NCBI RefSeq assembly: GCF_030864355.1
Contig: NC_083393.1
Coordinates: forward strand, 3,559,829-3,623,828
Source: Cutaneotrichosporon cavernicola
Taxonomy: Eukaryota; Basidiomycota; Tremellomycetes; Trichosporonales; Trichosporonaceae
Length of the DNA stretch: 64,000 nucleotides
Direction of reading: 5' to 3'
The notes beneath the pieces were generated by a model, which had not been told where the DNA came from, did no database searches, and saw only the letters and a program-made list of their open reading frames with translations. Numbering within the stretch: the first letter of the stretch is position 1; each line of letters opens with the position of its first letter. Below are positions 20,799-31,300 of this stretch, one piece after another. Made by a program: the position numbers and the translations under genes.

Positions 20799-23048
20799 TT
20801 ATGGGATTTCGGAGAGTGTGCCGGGAAGATCGATACCGCATTCCATCAGCGTGTTCATGAGCGAGAACCAGTCGAGGTCGACGCTGGTGCCGCCGAGAGG
20901 GCTCGTATCCGGTAGGCCGAGTTGTACGTCTAGTGGTGCCATGAACGGTCCTCGAGCGATTGGAGGACCATTGGGCATAGTATTTGTCCCAGCAGTGGGG
21001 AACGGCAGTGTGGTCGTCGGATGCAGAGCTTGGTTCGAGATGACAGTGCTGTGTGCCGCACTCACGCCGGGTTGAGTAGGAAATGTCGGTGTTGGAGGCG
21101 ACCATGGCGCCGAGCACGATGACGCCGAGCCGGGGTTGAGCATGCCGTCCTGGCGTGGCGTATAGGGCGCCGCGCTCCCCCGCTGCGAGCTGCCCGCCCG
21201 TGAGCCCCCATTATGCAGGTCGTCCGGTGGCGGATTGATGACCTGGATGGCGGGGCTGATTGACTCGCGCGGAAACTCGTACGGCACGCTCTCAGTAGTT
21301 GACACTTTGAGCGACGATGGGCGCTTCTCGCGGAGAGACGAGACGTTTGCAAGTGCGTCCAGTCCGCGCTCTGCGACGCGCGCAGCGTCGCGGAGCTCGA
21401 CGCGCAACCCCTTGTGTAGAATCATGAGGAGCGTGTCGGCAAGCTTGGCGGAGTCAGGGTAGAAGGTGGCGCTGCGGACGCCGTGGTTGAGCGTCTCGGC
21501 GAGCGCGTAGTACTGGTGGCTCTGGGCAACACTGGCGCTTGCAATACTGGCAAAGTCGCGGACGAGGAAAAGGGTGAACGCGGCAAAGTGGTTGCGTACC
21601 CCTCGGGTGGCGTGCACGTGTAGCTGGTGAGTGGTGCTTAGTTGGGCAAGACGGGCCATGTCCTCACACGCTGCGGTGGTCGCAGACCTGACGTCGGCAA
21701 TTGTCCCGAGACTCAAGCCGCCAGGATGTCGGTCCATGTCCTCCTGCACGGCAACCCAGGTGACGAGGTACAACCAGTAGTGGGTGGACAGGAGCCACAC
21801 ATACTCGGTGTGGCTGATGGGGCGAGCGCCATCGCGGGGCATCGAGGCCTTGCCTCTTCCCGCATCGACAACGGCCGTGAGGCCGTCGACGCTAATCCCC
21901 GTGCGGGACCTGAGGCTGCTGATGGCCGCAAGGGTGTCGGCGACGTCGGCGTCACGCAGCCCGAGGCCCCTGGCACGCGCGCTCAGTAGCGTCCGGCAGA
22001 TCTGGCGAGTGACCAGTGTGAGTGGGACGTATGCAAAGTCGTCGCTGTTGGCCGGCATGGGCCAGCCAGTGTCGTCATCCCTGATCCGGGTCATGGTATG
22101 TGCGCTCGCGCTTCGGATCGCGTCGTGGACCCATGCTGTCGCGTGGATGATAAGGCGGCGGGTAAAGTCAGGTGCGTGTTGTGGGGGAGGGATGTGCAAG
22201 CCGTGGTAGAAGAGGAGGTCGATGACCGCGCCCTTACCAAGCGGGTCGATGGTGCATGGTGACGTGCGTTCGCCCAGCTTGTCGTTGCGCGTACGTACGC
22301 TCAGCTCAGATAGTAGCAGGAGGGATTCGACGACATCGCATCCGTTCCTCATTAGGGTTTCGGGGATGCGCACAAGCTCGCAACACCGGTTGTAGATTGG
22401 CTCGGCGAGGTATGCGTACTGGCCAAACGGTGCGCCGCGGCAGGCCACAGCAAGAACGAGCAGCTCAGTTGCCGGGTTGTGCGCAACATCAGCAAGCTCG
22501 GCCGGTACATCTAGTCCCGCCGCGTAGTAGAGGCGTACGCGAGCGCGGCGCAGAAACAGGTCTTGCGGCTCAGAGACGCGGATCACTTGCCCGATAGAAC
22601 CGAAGAAGCTTTCGAAGCAGGAATCGAGTGCTGCTCGCGTGAGGCCCGGGACACCGAGGAGGCGTGCGCGAGTATTTGATCGGCGGCCGCGCGGAAGATG
22701 GGATAGTCCGCGGTCACCAGTCGGGTCGCCAGTCGGTTCCGAGTCTTCCAAGGGTGAGGGTGATAGTGGTGATGCGCTGATTCTTCGTGGTGGAGAGCCG
22801 TCGCGTGATGGAGCGACGCGCGGTGCTGCCCTCGCACATCCAGCAAAGGCGTCGTCGAACGCAGACAACGAGGTGCTAGCCGAGGTGGACGTCTGGGCGC
22901 TCTTGCGGCCCGCCTTGGTCCGGTGTCGCTGGCGCGGAGCGGTGGTGCATGGGATGCCAATCGAGGTACAGAATGCGCACCCACTGTTGCCGTCGTCGAA
23001 GCGACATTTGACTTTGCGTAGGCGACACGCGTCACATGCGTTACGCAT
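20799..23048 (-). CDS. Zn2Cys6 transcription factor
   Basis: Single exon, 749 residues, starting at the ATG at 23048. Longer in-frame starts upstream would put the zinc cluster far from the N-terminus and lie in a Ser/Pro-rich leader. The zinc cluster MRNACDACRLRKVKC...C has cysteines at 5, 8, 15, 24, 27 and 34 (Cx2Cx6Cx8Cx2Cx6C), followed by the basic RQRHRTKAGRK. The regulatory domain contains LLGVPGLTRAALDSCFESF and VIRVSEPQDLFLRRARVRLYY. The C-terminal third is Ser/Pro/Gly-rich and probably an activation domain. It shares its whole central domain with the convergent gene at 19279-20752. Nuclear regulator; targets unknown. Confidence 0.85.
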   Translation of the reverse strand: MRNACDACRLRKVKCRFDDGNSGCAFCTSIGIPCTTAPRQRHRTKAGRKSAQTSTSASTSLSAFDDAFAGCARAAPRVAPSRDGSPPRRISASPLSPSPLEDSEPTGDPTGDRGLSHLPRGRRSNTRARLLGVPGLTRAALDSCFESFFGSIGQVIRVSEPQDLFLRRARVRLYYAAGLDVPAELADVAHNPATELLVLAVACRGAPFGQYAYLAEPIYNRCCELVRIPETLMRNGCDVVESLLLLSELSVRTRNDKLGERTSPCTIDPLGKGAVIDLLFYHGLHIPPPQHAPDFTRRLIIHATAWVHDAIRSASAHTMTRIRDDDTGWPMPANSDDFAYVPLTLVTRQICRTLLSARARGLGLRDADVADTLAAISSLRSRTGISVDGLTAVVDAGRGKASMPRDGARPISHTEYVWLLSTHYWLYLVTWVAVQEDMDRHPGGLSLGTIADVRSATTAACEDMARLAQLSTTHQLHVHATRGVRNHFAAFTLFLVRDFASIASASVAQSHQYYALAETLNHGVRSATFYPDSAKLADTLLMILHKGLRVELRDAARVAERGLDALANVSSLREKRPSSLKVSTTESVPYEFPRESISPAIQVINPPPDDLHNGGSRAGSSQRGSAAPYTPRQDGMLNPGSASSCSAPWSPPTPTFPTQPGVSAAHSTVISNQALHPTTTLPFPTAGTNTMPNGPPIARGPFMAPLDVQLGLPDTSPLGGTSVDLDWFSLMNTLMECGIDLPGTLSEIP

Positions 23049-23480
23049 GATGTTGATGGAGGGAGGACGGGTGAGGAGGCAAGGCAAGGGGAGGGAGGCA
23101 AGGGGATGGCGCGAGTCACAATCGATACAGATATCGGATGTAGGTGTAGAGCTTGAGAGCGAAATATAGCCCTCGGCGGTCGTGCGCGCTGCGCTTTGCC
23201 CATTAAAGGGCTTGATATGCAAGAAATGCGATAAATGCGGAGGCTGTCAAGTTGGGAGACTTCGAGAATACGTTTCAGCCGCCGGTAATTTGTTGATATC
23301 AACCGGGCCCCATAAGGTGGCTTGGTGGCGATGACGCCACACCGCCCAGCGGTTCTTCTCCATCTAGTTGAGTTGACCAACCCTCACTTATCGCACTTTA
23401 GATTACATTACACTCCAAACTCCTGCGAGTAACTACTGGCAATGCGCTCTAAACTTCTGGATTAGCCGCAACACTACATC
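23049..23480. other. Intergenic, prom/term spacer
   Basis: 5' region of the Zn2Cys6 gene and 3' region of the von Willebrand A gene. No gene seen. Confidence 0.5.
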
Positions 23481-24842
23481 CTACGAAAAGAACTTCTTAA
23501 ACTTGCCCGCCTTCTTGATGGGCGCGCCATCCTGAGCATCAAACTTGGTATCAACAGCGCCTAAGAGGAGCTTCAGCAGCCAGTCCTCGGGCGAGAGGTC
23601 CTTGCCAGTCTTGCGCTTGATCTCGGCCTGCTCCCACTCATAGTTGGACGTGACGTCGACGAGGCCACCGATCGAGCTGTCGTTGTCGAGCTTCTCGAGG
23701 AAGTCCTGTGCGGCCTTGTCGTTGCCGACCTGCGCAAACTGGAGCGACAGTGCGTCCTCGCCGTAACGTGACTTCTTGAGCGCCTTCTTTGTGTCCTTGA
23801 TAACCTCGCGGATCTTGCCCGCCGGCTCCGGGTACGGCTCACCGTCCGTGATCGAGATGACGAGTACAGGCTTCTGGAGCGTGCCCTTCTGCGCAGGGCG
23901 CACGATCAAGGGGTCGAGCACCTTGCTCCACATCTCCTTGCCAAGGTTGGTGACGCCCTTGAAGGGGTTGGCGTCGATGAGCTTCTGGACATCGGCCTCG
24001 TTCTTGACGCCACTAGCGATCGTAGACGCGTTGAGGAAGCGGACCTCGATTCCGTCCGCATCAAAGAGGCTCGCGACAAACGCAACGTAGTTGACAATGC
24101 TGCTGTCAGCTTGGTCACGCTCCAGAGACGACGACTTACACCTTGAGGTCCTCGATACGCGCGCCGTCCTCGTACCCACGCATCGACCCTGAGTCGTCGA
24201 GGAAGAGCACAATGTCAAATAGCGCGAGTTTGGTCTGCTGTCAGTCTACTCTGGGGGGGGGGGGGGGGGGGGGGGGGAGCGACTCACAAACTCGAGCGCC
24301 TTCTCGACCGGGATACGCCAGCGGGCGGCAAGAGTCGAAACGGCGCGAGTCTGGATAATGTGGTTGGCAATTCCCTCGAGACGCCCCTGCTGCGTTGCGG
24401 GATAGAAGGGCTGAATACCCTGCTTTCGCGGTCAGCACTACGCTTGGAGCTCGAGGATACGCACGTCAGCGACAGTGTACTTCAGGACGTTCATGATCTG
24501 CGCGAGGCTCGGCTCGGTATTCACGGGCGCTGGAGCCTGGTACGCCTGAGGCGGACCTGCTGGCGACACAAAGCCTCCAGCTGGATGTCCCGGAGGAGGG
24601 CCGGTGGGCGCCGCGAACCCGCCCTGCGCGCCAGGAGGAGCGCCGGTGGGCGCCGCGAACCCGCCTTGCGCGCCAGGAGGAGCGCCGGTCGGCGCCGCGA
24701 ACCCGGCCTGCGCGCCAGGAGGCGGGCCTGTCGGGCTCGCGTAGGCTCCAGCTCCTGGGGGAGGACCAGTTGGCGAGGCGAAGCCGCCTCCGCCGGTGGC
24801 GAGGGCGTCATTGCGCTGTTTCATGGCAGAGGCGAGACCCAT
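23481..24842 (-). CDS. von Willebrand factor A domain protein with proline/glycine repeat N-terminus
   Basis: Four exons, minus strand: 24842-24465, 24419-24288, 24237-24140 and 24102-23481; 409 residues. The N-terminal ~100 residues are about five copies of a 14-residue unit of the type GGFAAPTGAPPGAQ. Then GIQPFYPATQQGRLEGIA leads into a vWA domain with the MIDAS DDSGSM motif, the T of FKGVTNLG and ITDGEP as the acidic loop. The first intron is best placed with donor GTGCGT so that VAD joins GIQPFYP. The second intron holds a run of 25 G (plus strand), and its acceptor is ambiguous by one codon. Similar fungal proteins are cytoplasmic and of poorly known function; metal-dependent protein binding is the reasonable expectation. 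Confidence 0.85.
24253..24277. repeat. Poly-G run inside an intron
   Basis: Twenty-five consecutive G on the plus strand (poly-C in the transcript), lying between donor and branch site of intron 2 of the vWA gene. Length is prone to sequencing error and slippage. Confidence 0.9.
24543..24791 (-). repeat. 42-bp coding minisatellite
   Basis: About five imperfect tandem units of 42 bp encode the Gly/Pro/Ala repeat of the vWA protein. The two middle units are nearly identical, which suggests recent expansion. Confidence 0.8.
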
Positions 24843-27808
24843 GGTTGTAATGAATTGGTGTGGTGGATGTGGAGGAGATGAGAGAGATGGGTGTTGTTGA
24901 TGTGGTCATCACATCCAGGTCCATGCCAAGAACGACGTCATTCCGTAAAGCGGTGCACCAATCGCACCAATCTCTCGTCCGCAGCCACAACTTGACCCAA
25001 CTCACTCCTTGGTCTCCATCAATCATCTATGTAATGAAGAAGCAGCGAGAGCTACTGGACAACGGCCGATAGAATGCATGCAAGGCCGCTATTTTGGCTC
25101 GATACATACAGCCCAACTGGTCCAAAGGCACGGGCACGGACGTGATAAACAACCAGTTGGGCCCCACTTGAAGACTCACAATGGCGTGGCGTTTTTTTAA
25201 ATCGAGTTGATAGGGTTTGATGCATGAGTTTGCACGTCCAAAGACTTCTTAGATACGCGTGAGACCAAGACCAACGAGAGACCAGCTGGAGAGAGACCGT
25301 GCTCGGCGCCCGGCCCCGGCCTTTCAGCCGTTCTCACCAAAGGGACAACCCCCTCCTCCATTCCACGCATGGATGGGACTGCCGACGCCACACGCCACCA
25401 CACCTTGGATTGTGGACAAGTCTCGAGGCAACCGTTAAGGCGAATGTCTCCCATCATTCGCCAGCGCGATTGTCGCAACCCCGCTAAGTAGCACGGTCGA
25501 ACCCCGTCGTAGCCGCTATCGAGTTATCCCCTGTGGAGACCGTGCGAGCGGGTTACCTGAAAGGCCTTCATGTCCGTAAATAGCCTTGTTTGCCAATATC
25601 CTGAGCCAGAAGATAGCCTCTGTCGTGTGGTCTCACACCTGTCTCGGTGCGGGATTGTGGCTGCCTCTGGGGAGAGACGGCATGATAACGCGGCGGGTGG
25701 CGAATAAACGCGCTGATAGACGAGTCATGATTGTATTTGGATACTGGAATAGACTCGGAATAGGGTGCAGATCTGGATATCTATGGTGGATCTCGCGGTA
25801 TCTCTGCAGCAAGATTGCGGTGCGGGAAGGAGCGGAGTGCCGGCAGCCCCTCTATTGAGCAGGCAAGCGGAAAGATACTTTGTGGAGACGAGGAGGGGTG
25901 ATAATGATTGCGGTTTTTTTTGCCATGTCTCTCTTCTTCATCTCTCATCCTCGACGTTGTGGTTGTGTTGAGCTTGTGGGTTGCGAGCCCACTGGCGGCC
26001 GTCCTCCGCCTCCCCCCTCCGACCCGTCATCCTCACACAACCCAACACATTTTTGCCCACATTCAACTCGACCAAGAACAATCCTGACCCGCGTTGTCGT
26101 GTCCCGATCCTATTTCGATCTACTCATCCACGCAAGCGCCAAGACAAGAATCGCCTCGCCATGTGATACCACCGCAGTCAATACAAAGCATTCGGCTCAC
26201 ATCAGCTGCCGCTTCCGACATGGATCAAGCCTGCCCCATCATTCTTGATGAGCGGGGGCAAAACATGGTATCGATCACCTCTTGACATGAATTGTTGTTC
26301 GGAACGACGTGCCTCGTCTGGCCCCTTGCAAGACACTCGCTTGGGAGTCGGTTACCATTTCATCAAGTTTTGCCTGTTATTCATGTCCCCCATATGACGC
26401 TTCGTGGCACGGGTCTCCACCGGCCGCACGTTTTGCCGGTGTGGCGTCGTGCACAGGTCATCTGAACCCACGAGGGGGGGCTGAAAAAAAAAACTGACTG
26501 TGGGTAGCGAAATGACTAGGCATAGGACAGTTTGAGCGCTCTGCATTTGCCACCCAGATGATGAACAAGTACGACAGCAACAACGCTGGGCTCCAAAGGC
26601 ACAAACACCAATCGTTGACCGATGAGATGAAATCGAGAGGAGCATGCGTCGGCCAAAGCCTCTTTTCGCCCCACGTCCTCCACCCTGTTATCTCTCGGCT
26701 CACTGATACTGAACGTGAGACAGAAAAGAAGACTATGCACACGCCTCGACGCATGGTCGCTCGAAAAGACAAAAGGTTAGCCACGAGGGCAAGGGGAGGC
26801 ACATGATTTGCTCGGAAAGCGCCAGGGTCACCAGGTGGCTTTTTCGAAACAAACCATGCCTGCTGGGCGTGCATTATTGCGAAAAAGCCCAGCCCGTGAC
26901 GAATGGTGATTGTTGTGAGGCTGACGACCGCCATCACTTTTAAAAAAGTGATCGGCTGGTTGCGCACCTGAACCGACCCACCATAGCCGGCATCAGACCG
27001 AGGAACGGCGTCTTGGCTCGGAACCAATACAAAGGTTATCTAACAACCGACAGAGCCGGGACAATAGTCTGATGGCAGTGCTAGGCATCGGAACCCAGGA
27101 AGGTGTAGTAGTGCTCCAGTGTTCTGAGGCACGCGCCGAACTCTCATCCCTTTTTGAGCGCCTTGCTCTCTCTTTCCCCTTCCAGACCCAAAGACAAGCC
27201 TGTTATCTTGTTCGCCGACGCAAGTGGTTGCTGCTTGGACCCGATTGCCCCAAACGGCCGCGATTCTGCCGGTGGCCCCGCCTCCTGGCTCTCCGGGGAT
27301 CAAGGATCAAGCTTCACCTCTACCCCTTCTTTGAACCCCCCTTCTCGCCCCGTCGGCCTCCATAATGTCATTCCTTTCCCCTTTCGCGCCTCCACGGCCC
27401 CACCAGGCTCAGCGAGTAAGCTTGCTCATGGACTGGCCTCCTGCGCCTCACTCGCACCACATTCCCCTACTGTGCGTTCCGAATGACACCGACCCAGTGA
27501 CGGCCGCGCTCTTCCCGAGCTCGTCCTGAGCCGGCCACCGACGTGACCTGTGGCTGCGGATTGATCGCTACGACTTCGAGATCCCTCTAGGCCTCCTACC
27601 TGCTCTCCTATTCACCTGTGCGTCGCCCATGTTCAGCGCTTGGCAGTATAAGAAGTTGCTTGGCAGGACCAGCTTTTTTTTTTCCCCACAAACAAACCCT
27701 GCGACTTGCTCACCCAAACAACAACTTAAACACACTCCCTACTGTAGTGCAGACCTCTGACCAACGACCAGAGCTATTTTCATTCGAACCCAGCACGACC
27801 AAACCAAA
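24843..27808. other. Long intergenic region, no gene supported
   Basis: Nearly 3 kb between two divergent genes (vWA and Ato-family). Open frames exist on both strands but lack starts, domains or splice continuity. A GTATAAGAAG box at about 27646 and a T-run at 27674-27682 precede the Ato-family gene and may belong to its core promoter. The size suggests extended regulatory sequence or an unrecognised RNA gene. Confidence 0.4.
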
Positions 27809-28640
27809 ATGGCCAGCAACTCCACCGCCGACATCAAGCAGGACCGTGTTTACGAGGAGAGGCAGATTGCCTTTGAGCCCGTCCCGGTCACCACTGCCCC
27901 AGCTGTCACCCCGATGACGCCTGCCAACCCGGCTACTCTGGGTGAGTTGATGATCTCTCAATCAAAGGCGCCGCTGACGTCCCCAGGCTTCTTCTCGCTC
28001 GGTACGACCACGCTCATGGTCGGTCTTCTCGTCATTCAGGCTCGTGGCGTCCCCGCCCTCACTATGCTTGTCGGCCAGGTCCTGGCTGTTGGCGGTCTCG
28101 GCATGCTCATCTCCGGTCTCATGTGCTACCAGCAGGGTGCTACCTTCGCCACCACTGCCTTTGGAATGTAAGTGGGATTGGAATTTTCTGCGCCGATCCA
28201 AACAGCGCTAACTCGTGCACAGGTACGGCCTTTTCTATATCTCGTTCGGTATCGTCCTCTGGCCCTCGTCGGGCGCGTCGGCTGGCTACACCGACCCCGT
28301 GGACAACAACAACGCTCTCGGCCTCTACCTCATTGTGTGGTTTGTGCTGTCGCTTGTCATGCTGCCAGTCACTTTCCGCCTCAACATCGGCCTTGCCGTC
28401 CTCTTCGGCCTCGTTGTCTTCTACTTCCTCTTCCTCGCCATTGGCTTCATGTCTGGGAAGACTGTCATTACCACCATCGGTGGTTACTTTGGCATTCTCG
28501 TTGGTAGCTGGGGTTTCATCCTTGGGATGGAGACTCTCTACGAGACTGAGAACAACATCTTCAAGCTCCCCGTGAGTCACGAACCGCTCTGCGGCGCTGA
28601 CCAACAGAACCCCAGCCTGGCCCCTAAGCCCCGGAACTAG
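27809..28640 (+). CDS. GPR1/FUN34/SatP (Ato-type) acetate transporter
   Basis: Four exons: 27809-27941, 27987-28167, 28223-28571 and 28608-28640. The introns are 45, 55 and 36 nt and the product is 231 residues, the usual family length. The N-terminus is hydrophilic and ends in NPATLGFFSLGTTT, the position of the family NPAPLGL signature. Six hydrophobic helices follow, with LISGLMCYQQG, YGLFYISFGIVLWP, LGLYLIVWFVLSLVM, LFFLAIG-like and GILVGSWGFILGMETLYE segments. The tiny last exon encodes NPSLAPKPRN and a stop. Family members move acetate, succinate or ammonium across the plasma membrane and are induced on non-fermentable carbon. The long upstream region is consistent with complex control but no specific site is claimed. 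Confidence 0.9.
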
Positions 28641-30014
28641 AGGATGACACACTCGGAAGAATTGAAAGAGAGCAGCAGCAGCAGCAGAATCATTGGCATT
28701 TTTGACAACTAGAGACGCGTGGATATGCTTGTAGAGTGCTTACTCCTCGCATTGCATTCGAGCATGTACTTTAATTCATCCCGCGTGTTTGACTTCTCAC
28801 CCCCGAGTTGCCTACTGACGGACAGCTGTAACGTTACTCATCCATTGGTTTACCCGCCATCCGCAAACATGGCTGGGCTGGCCCATACACGAGACGGGCA
28901 GCGTCTGTCGAGTGGATGCGTGTATGCGAGTCGATTCTTCAAGCTTGCCGGAGGCCGACGGCGTCCCGCATTGTGGGGATCCAGTTCAGTTCGCCACGCT
29001 CGGCGCTCGGTCCCCTCCTTCGAGATCTGGGGCTGGCTAGAATCGCCACAGCAGCCGCAACTGCCACACCGCCGGGACCAGGGGCCCGATCATGCGGCTG
29101 CCAGCCTGGAGGCTGTGTCGTCTCATGGAGCTGTCGTCTCATGGTACTCCGGCTGATGCAGCAGTCCGCCCGTGCGCTAGTCTCGCACGGACATGTCCTA
29201 GTTGCGCCCAGGCTGTTTCTTGATGTCGGGCACCGTGCGTTCGAGTACCTCTCCGATGCCGAACAGTGGCGTGCAAATAACAAATAAGCCCTGGGACACA
29301 GCATTGGGGCGGGACCATGCCGCCTTGGATCCCCATGGGCAGAATGAGTATTGGATCCAGCCGCGTTGTGCACGTCCAACACTCATTCTGCCTCATGATC
29401 CTCGGCTGCACCGGCTCACACAAACGACTGGCGTGTTGATAATTGTGCAGAGCACCGCCGTCATGGACCATCATCATGGTGGCGTTCTGGGCGCGGGAGG
29501 CCCGAGACAGCGACAGTCGACGTCGTTCACGGCACGGGTGGAGTGTATGCCGCATGGGTGGAGTGTATGTCGTTTCCTGGGCAACCCCGCTGCTGCGTAA
29601 TGTGCTTAAACTGGGCGTCCATGCAGCCGGTCATGCCGCCGATGACGCGTTAGTGATGGTCCTAACAAGGAAACGCTGGCCCCACCAAAGTCTATGCTGG
29701 TACAACCTCCGCGCGGGGAGGTAGGTGGAACTGCGCCGCCGTTCCCTGGAGGCAACTTAATTGTTCTGAAGCATTCAAGGAATGAGAGTGTACGTTGTCA
29801 GTCGCTGGAGCGTTCAGCGGCGTCAGAGTCACGAGCCGTGGCCCTCGTGCCTTTGGGGATCGGCCTCGGTTGAGGGGACGACGTAGGCGGTCACAGCAGC
29901 ACTCTCCAATTTTAGATTGTACCTAACAACACCCTCGTGAGATTATCAGTTTCCACAATGCAACGACAAATGCCATAGTCCATAGGCGGCATGAAAGAGT
30001 GGTCTAAATTGCGT
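28641..30014. other. Intergenic, no gene supported
   Basis: Convergent 3' regions of the Ato-type and GPI-type genes. A short CAG run lies at about 28673-28687, and a GGGTGGAGTGTATG element is duplicated near 29535-29563. No coding signal with domains. Confidence 0.45.
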
Positions 30015-30998
30015 TTAGAACGCGACAAGGGCGGCAGCAGCAACGACTGCGCCAACGGCCGCAGCAGGGCGCATGATGCCGGCACTGTTGGCGGGCGTCG
30101 ACGAAGCGGCGGCGGGCGCAGAGGCGGACGGAGGAGGCGTCGACTGGGGGGCCTGTGTCTGTCGTTAGCTTTGCTTGACCATGTTAAACTCACCGACGAG
30201 ACCTGCGACACCGAGTAGGTTGCGTTGACGATACCCGACGGGTACGCGACGGTCGACGGGAGCTGGACAGTGCCGGCGAAGGACTGAGGGGTGCCCATGT
30301 CGATGCACTGCTGCACGAGCTGCTGCTGGGCAATGTTGAGGATGTCGATTTCGTGCTGAGCCATGCCAGCAGCGGGGCCGTCGTTGACGAGGCACGAGGT
30401 GCAGACGATGAACTCGTTGTGAACGGATTGCTGAGGTCAGCCGATGATCTGGCTCTACGGAACGGGTGTTGTGTGGATCCCCCTGGCCGACGCTGCCGTG
30501 TATCGTCTAAGATGTGGCGTGACTGCGCGGGGACATGCCAGCACCGTGACCATGGCGGGTTGCCGACCGGCAAGGGATCCGGAATGGAACCCAACAGCAA
30601 ACAACAACTGCGGCATGCCACCCACGCCCTCCCACCGTCATTTTAAAGCACATAAATGTCCCACATCGTCGACACTCACGTTGCACGCCTTGGCGCAGAC
30701 AGCGTTCGACGGGTCGCCGGGGCAGGTGCCAAAGATCTCCTTGTACGTCGCGCACGGCGTGTCGCAAATGGCCGGGATCAGGCCTAGGTCAAACGCGCCG
30801 TTGGTGGTGGTCCCCGCAGCCTGGCGGGCGGCGAGGGCGCGCTCGACAGCGCTGCCAACGAGGTAGGCTGGGGAGGCGGCCGCAACTGCTGTCAGTCAGG
30901 CACGCGATGCGATGCGCAGAGGGGTGGGCGGAGGGAGAAGGTGGGCAGGAGAGGGACTGACCGGCCGCGGAGACGAGGAGGGCGGGGAGGAGGCGCAT
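30015..30998 (-). CDS. Secreted Cys-rich protein with probable GPI anchor
   Basis: Four exons, minus strand: 30998-30962, 30888-30680, 30430-30194 and 30152-30015; 206 residues. It begins with a short signal peptide, MRLLPALLVSAAAVAAASP. The mature part has paired cysteines (ICDTPCATYKEIFGTCP, VCAKACN, VCTSCLVNDG, QQCIDMGTP) and a Ser/Thr/Pro/Ala-rich linker. The end is hydrophobic (VGAVVAAAALVAF) after a small-residue region, as in GPI-anchored fungal surface proteins. The second intron (249 nt) is long for this window. The first intron uses a GTCAGT donor. Location: cell wall or plasma-membrane outer face. I do not recognise a named family. Confidence 0.7.
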
Positions 30999-31300
30999 GG
31001 TAGTGATCAAGAGAGGGAGTGATTCAAGGAGAGTGAGAGAGAAGGTAAGTAAAGTGGGGAAACGGGACTGGAGAGGGAGATGATCGCCTCGGTCGAGTGC
31101 CAAGAAATGTGAAACCCTTTCAGGGAAAAAGTGCGCGTAGCTGGACGCGGGTTGTTCAGCCGCCATTTCCCAACCGACATCCAAGTGAGCCATCCAAATG
31201 TTACATGATATCATTCAACCTCAAACCTAACTACCACTACTGATCTGTAACATCTTCCAGACTGTTCTCACTCCTGCTACTCTCGCTGACCTCACGGTCT

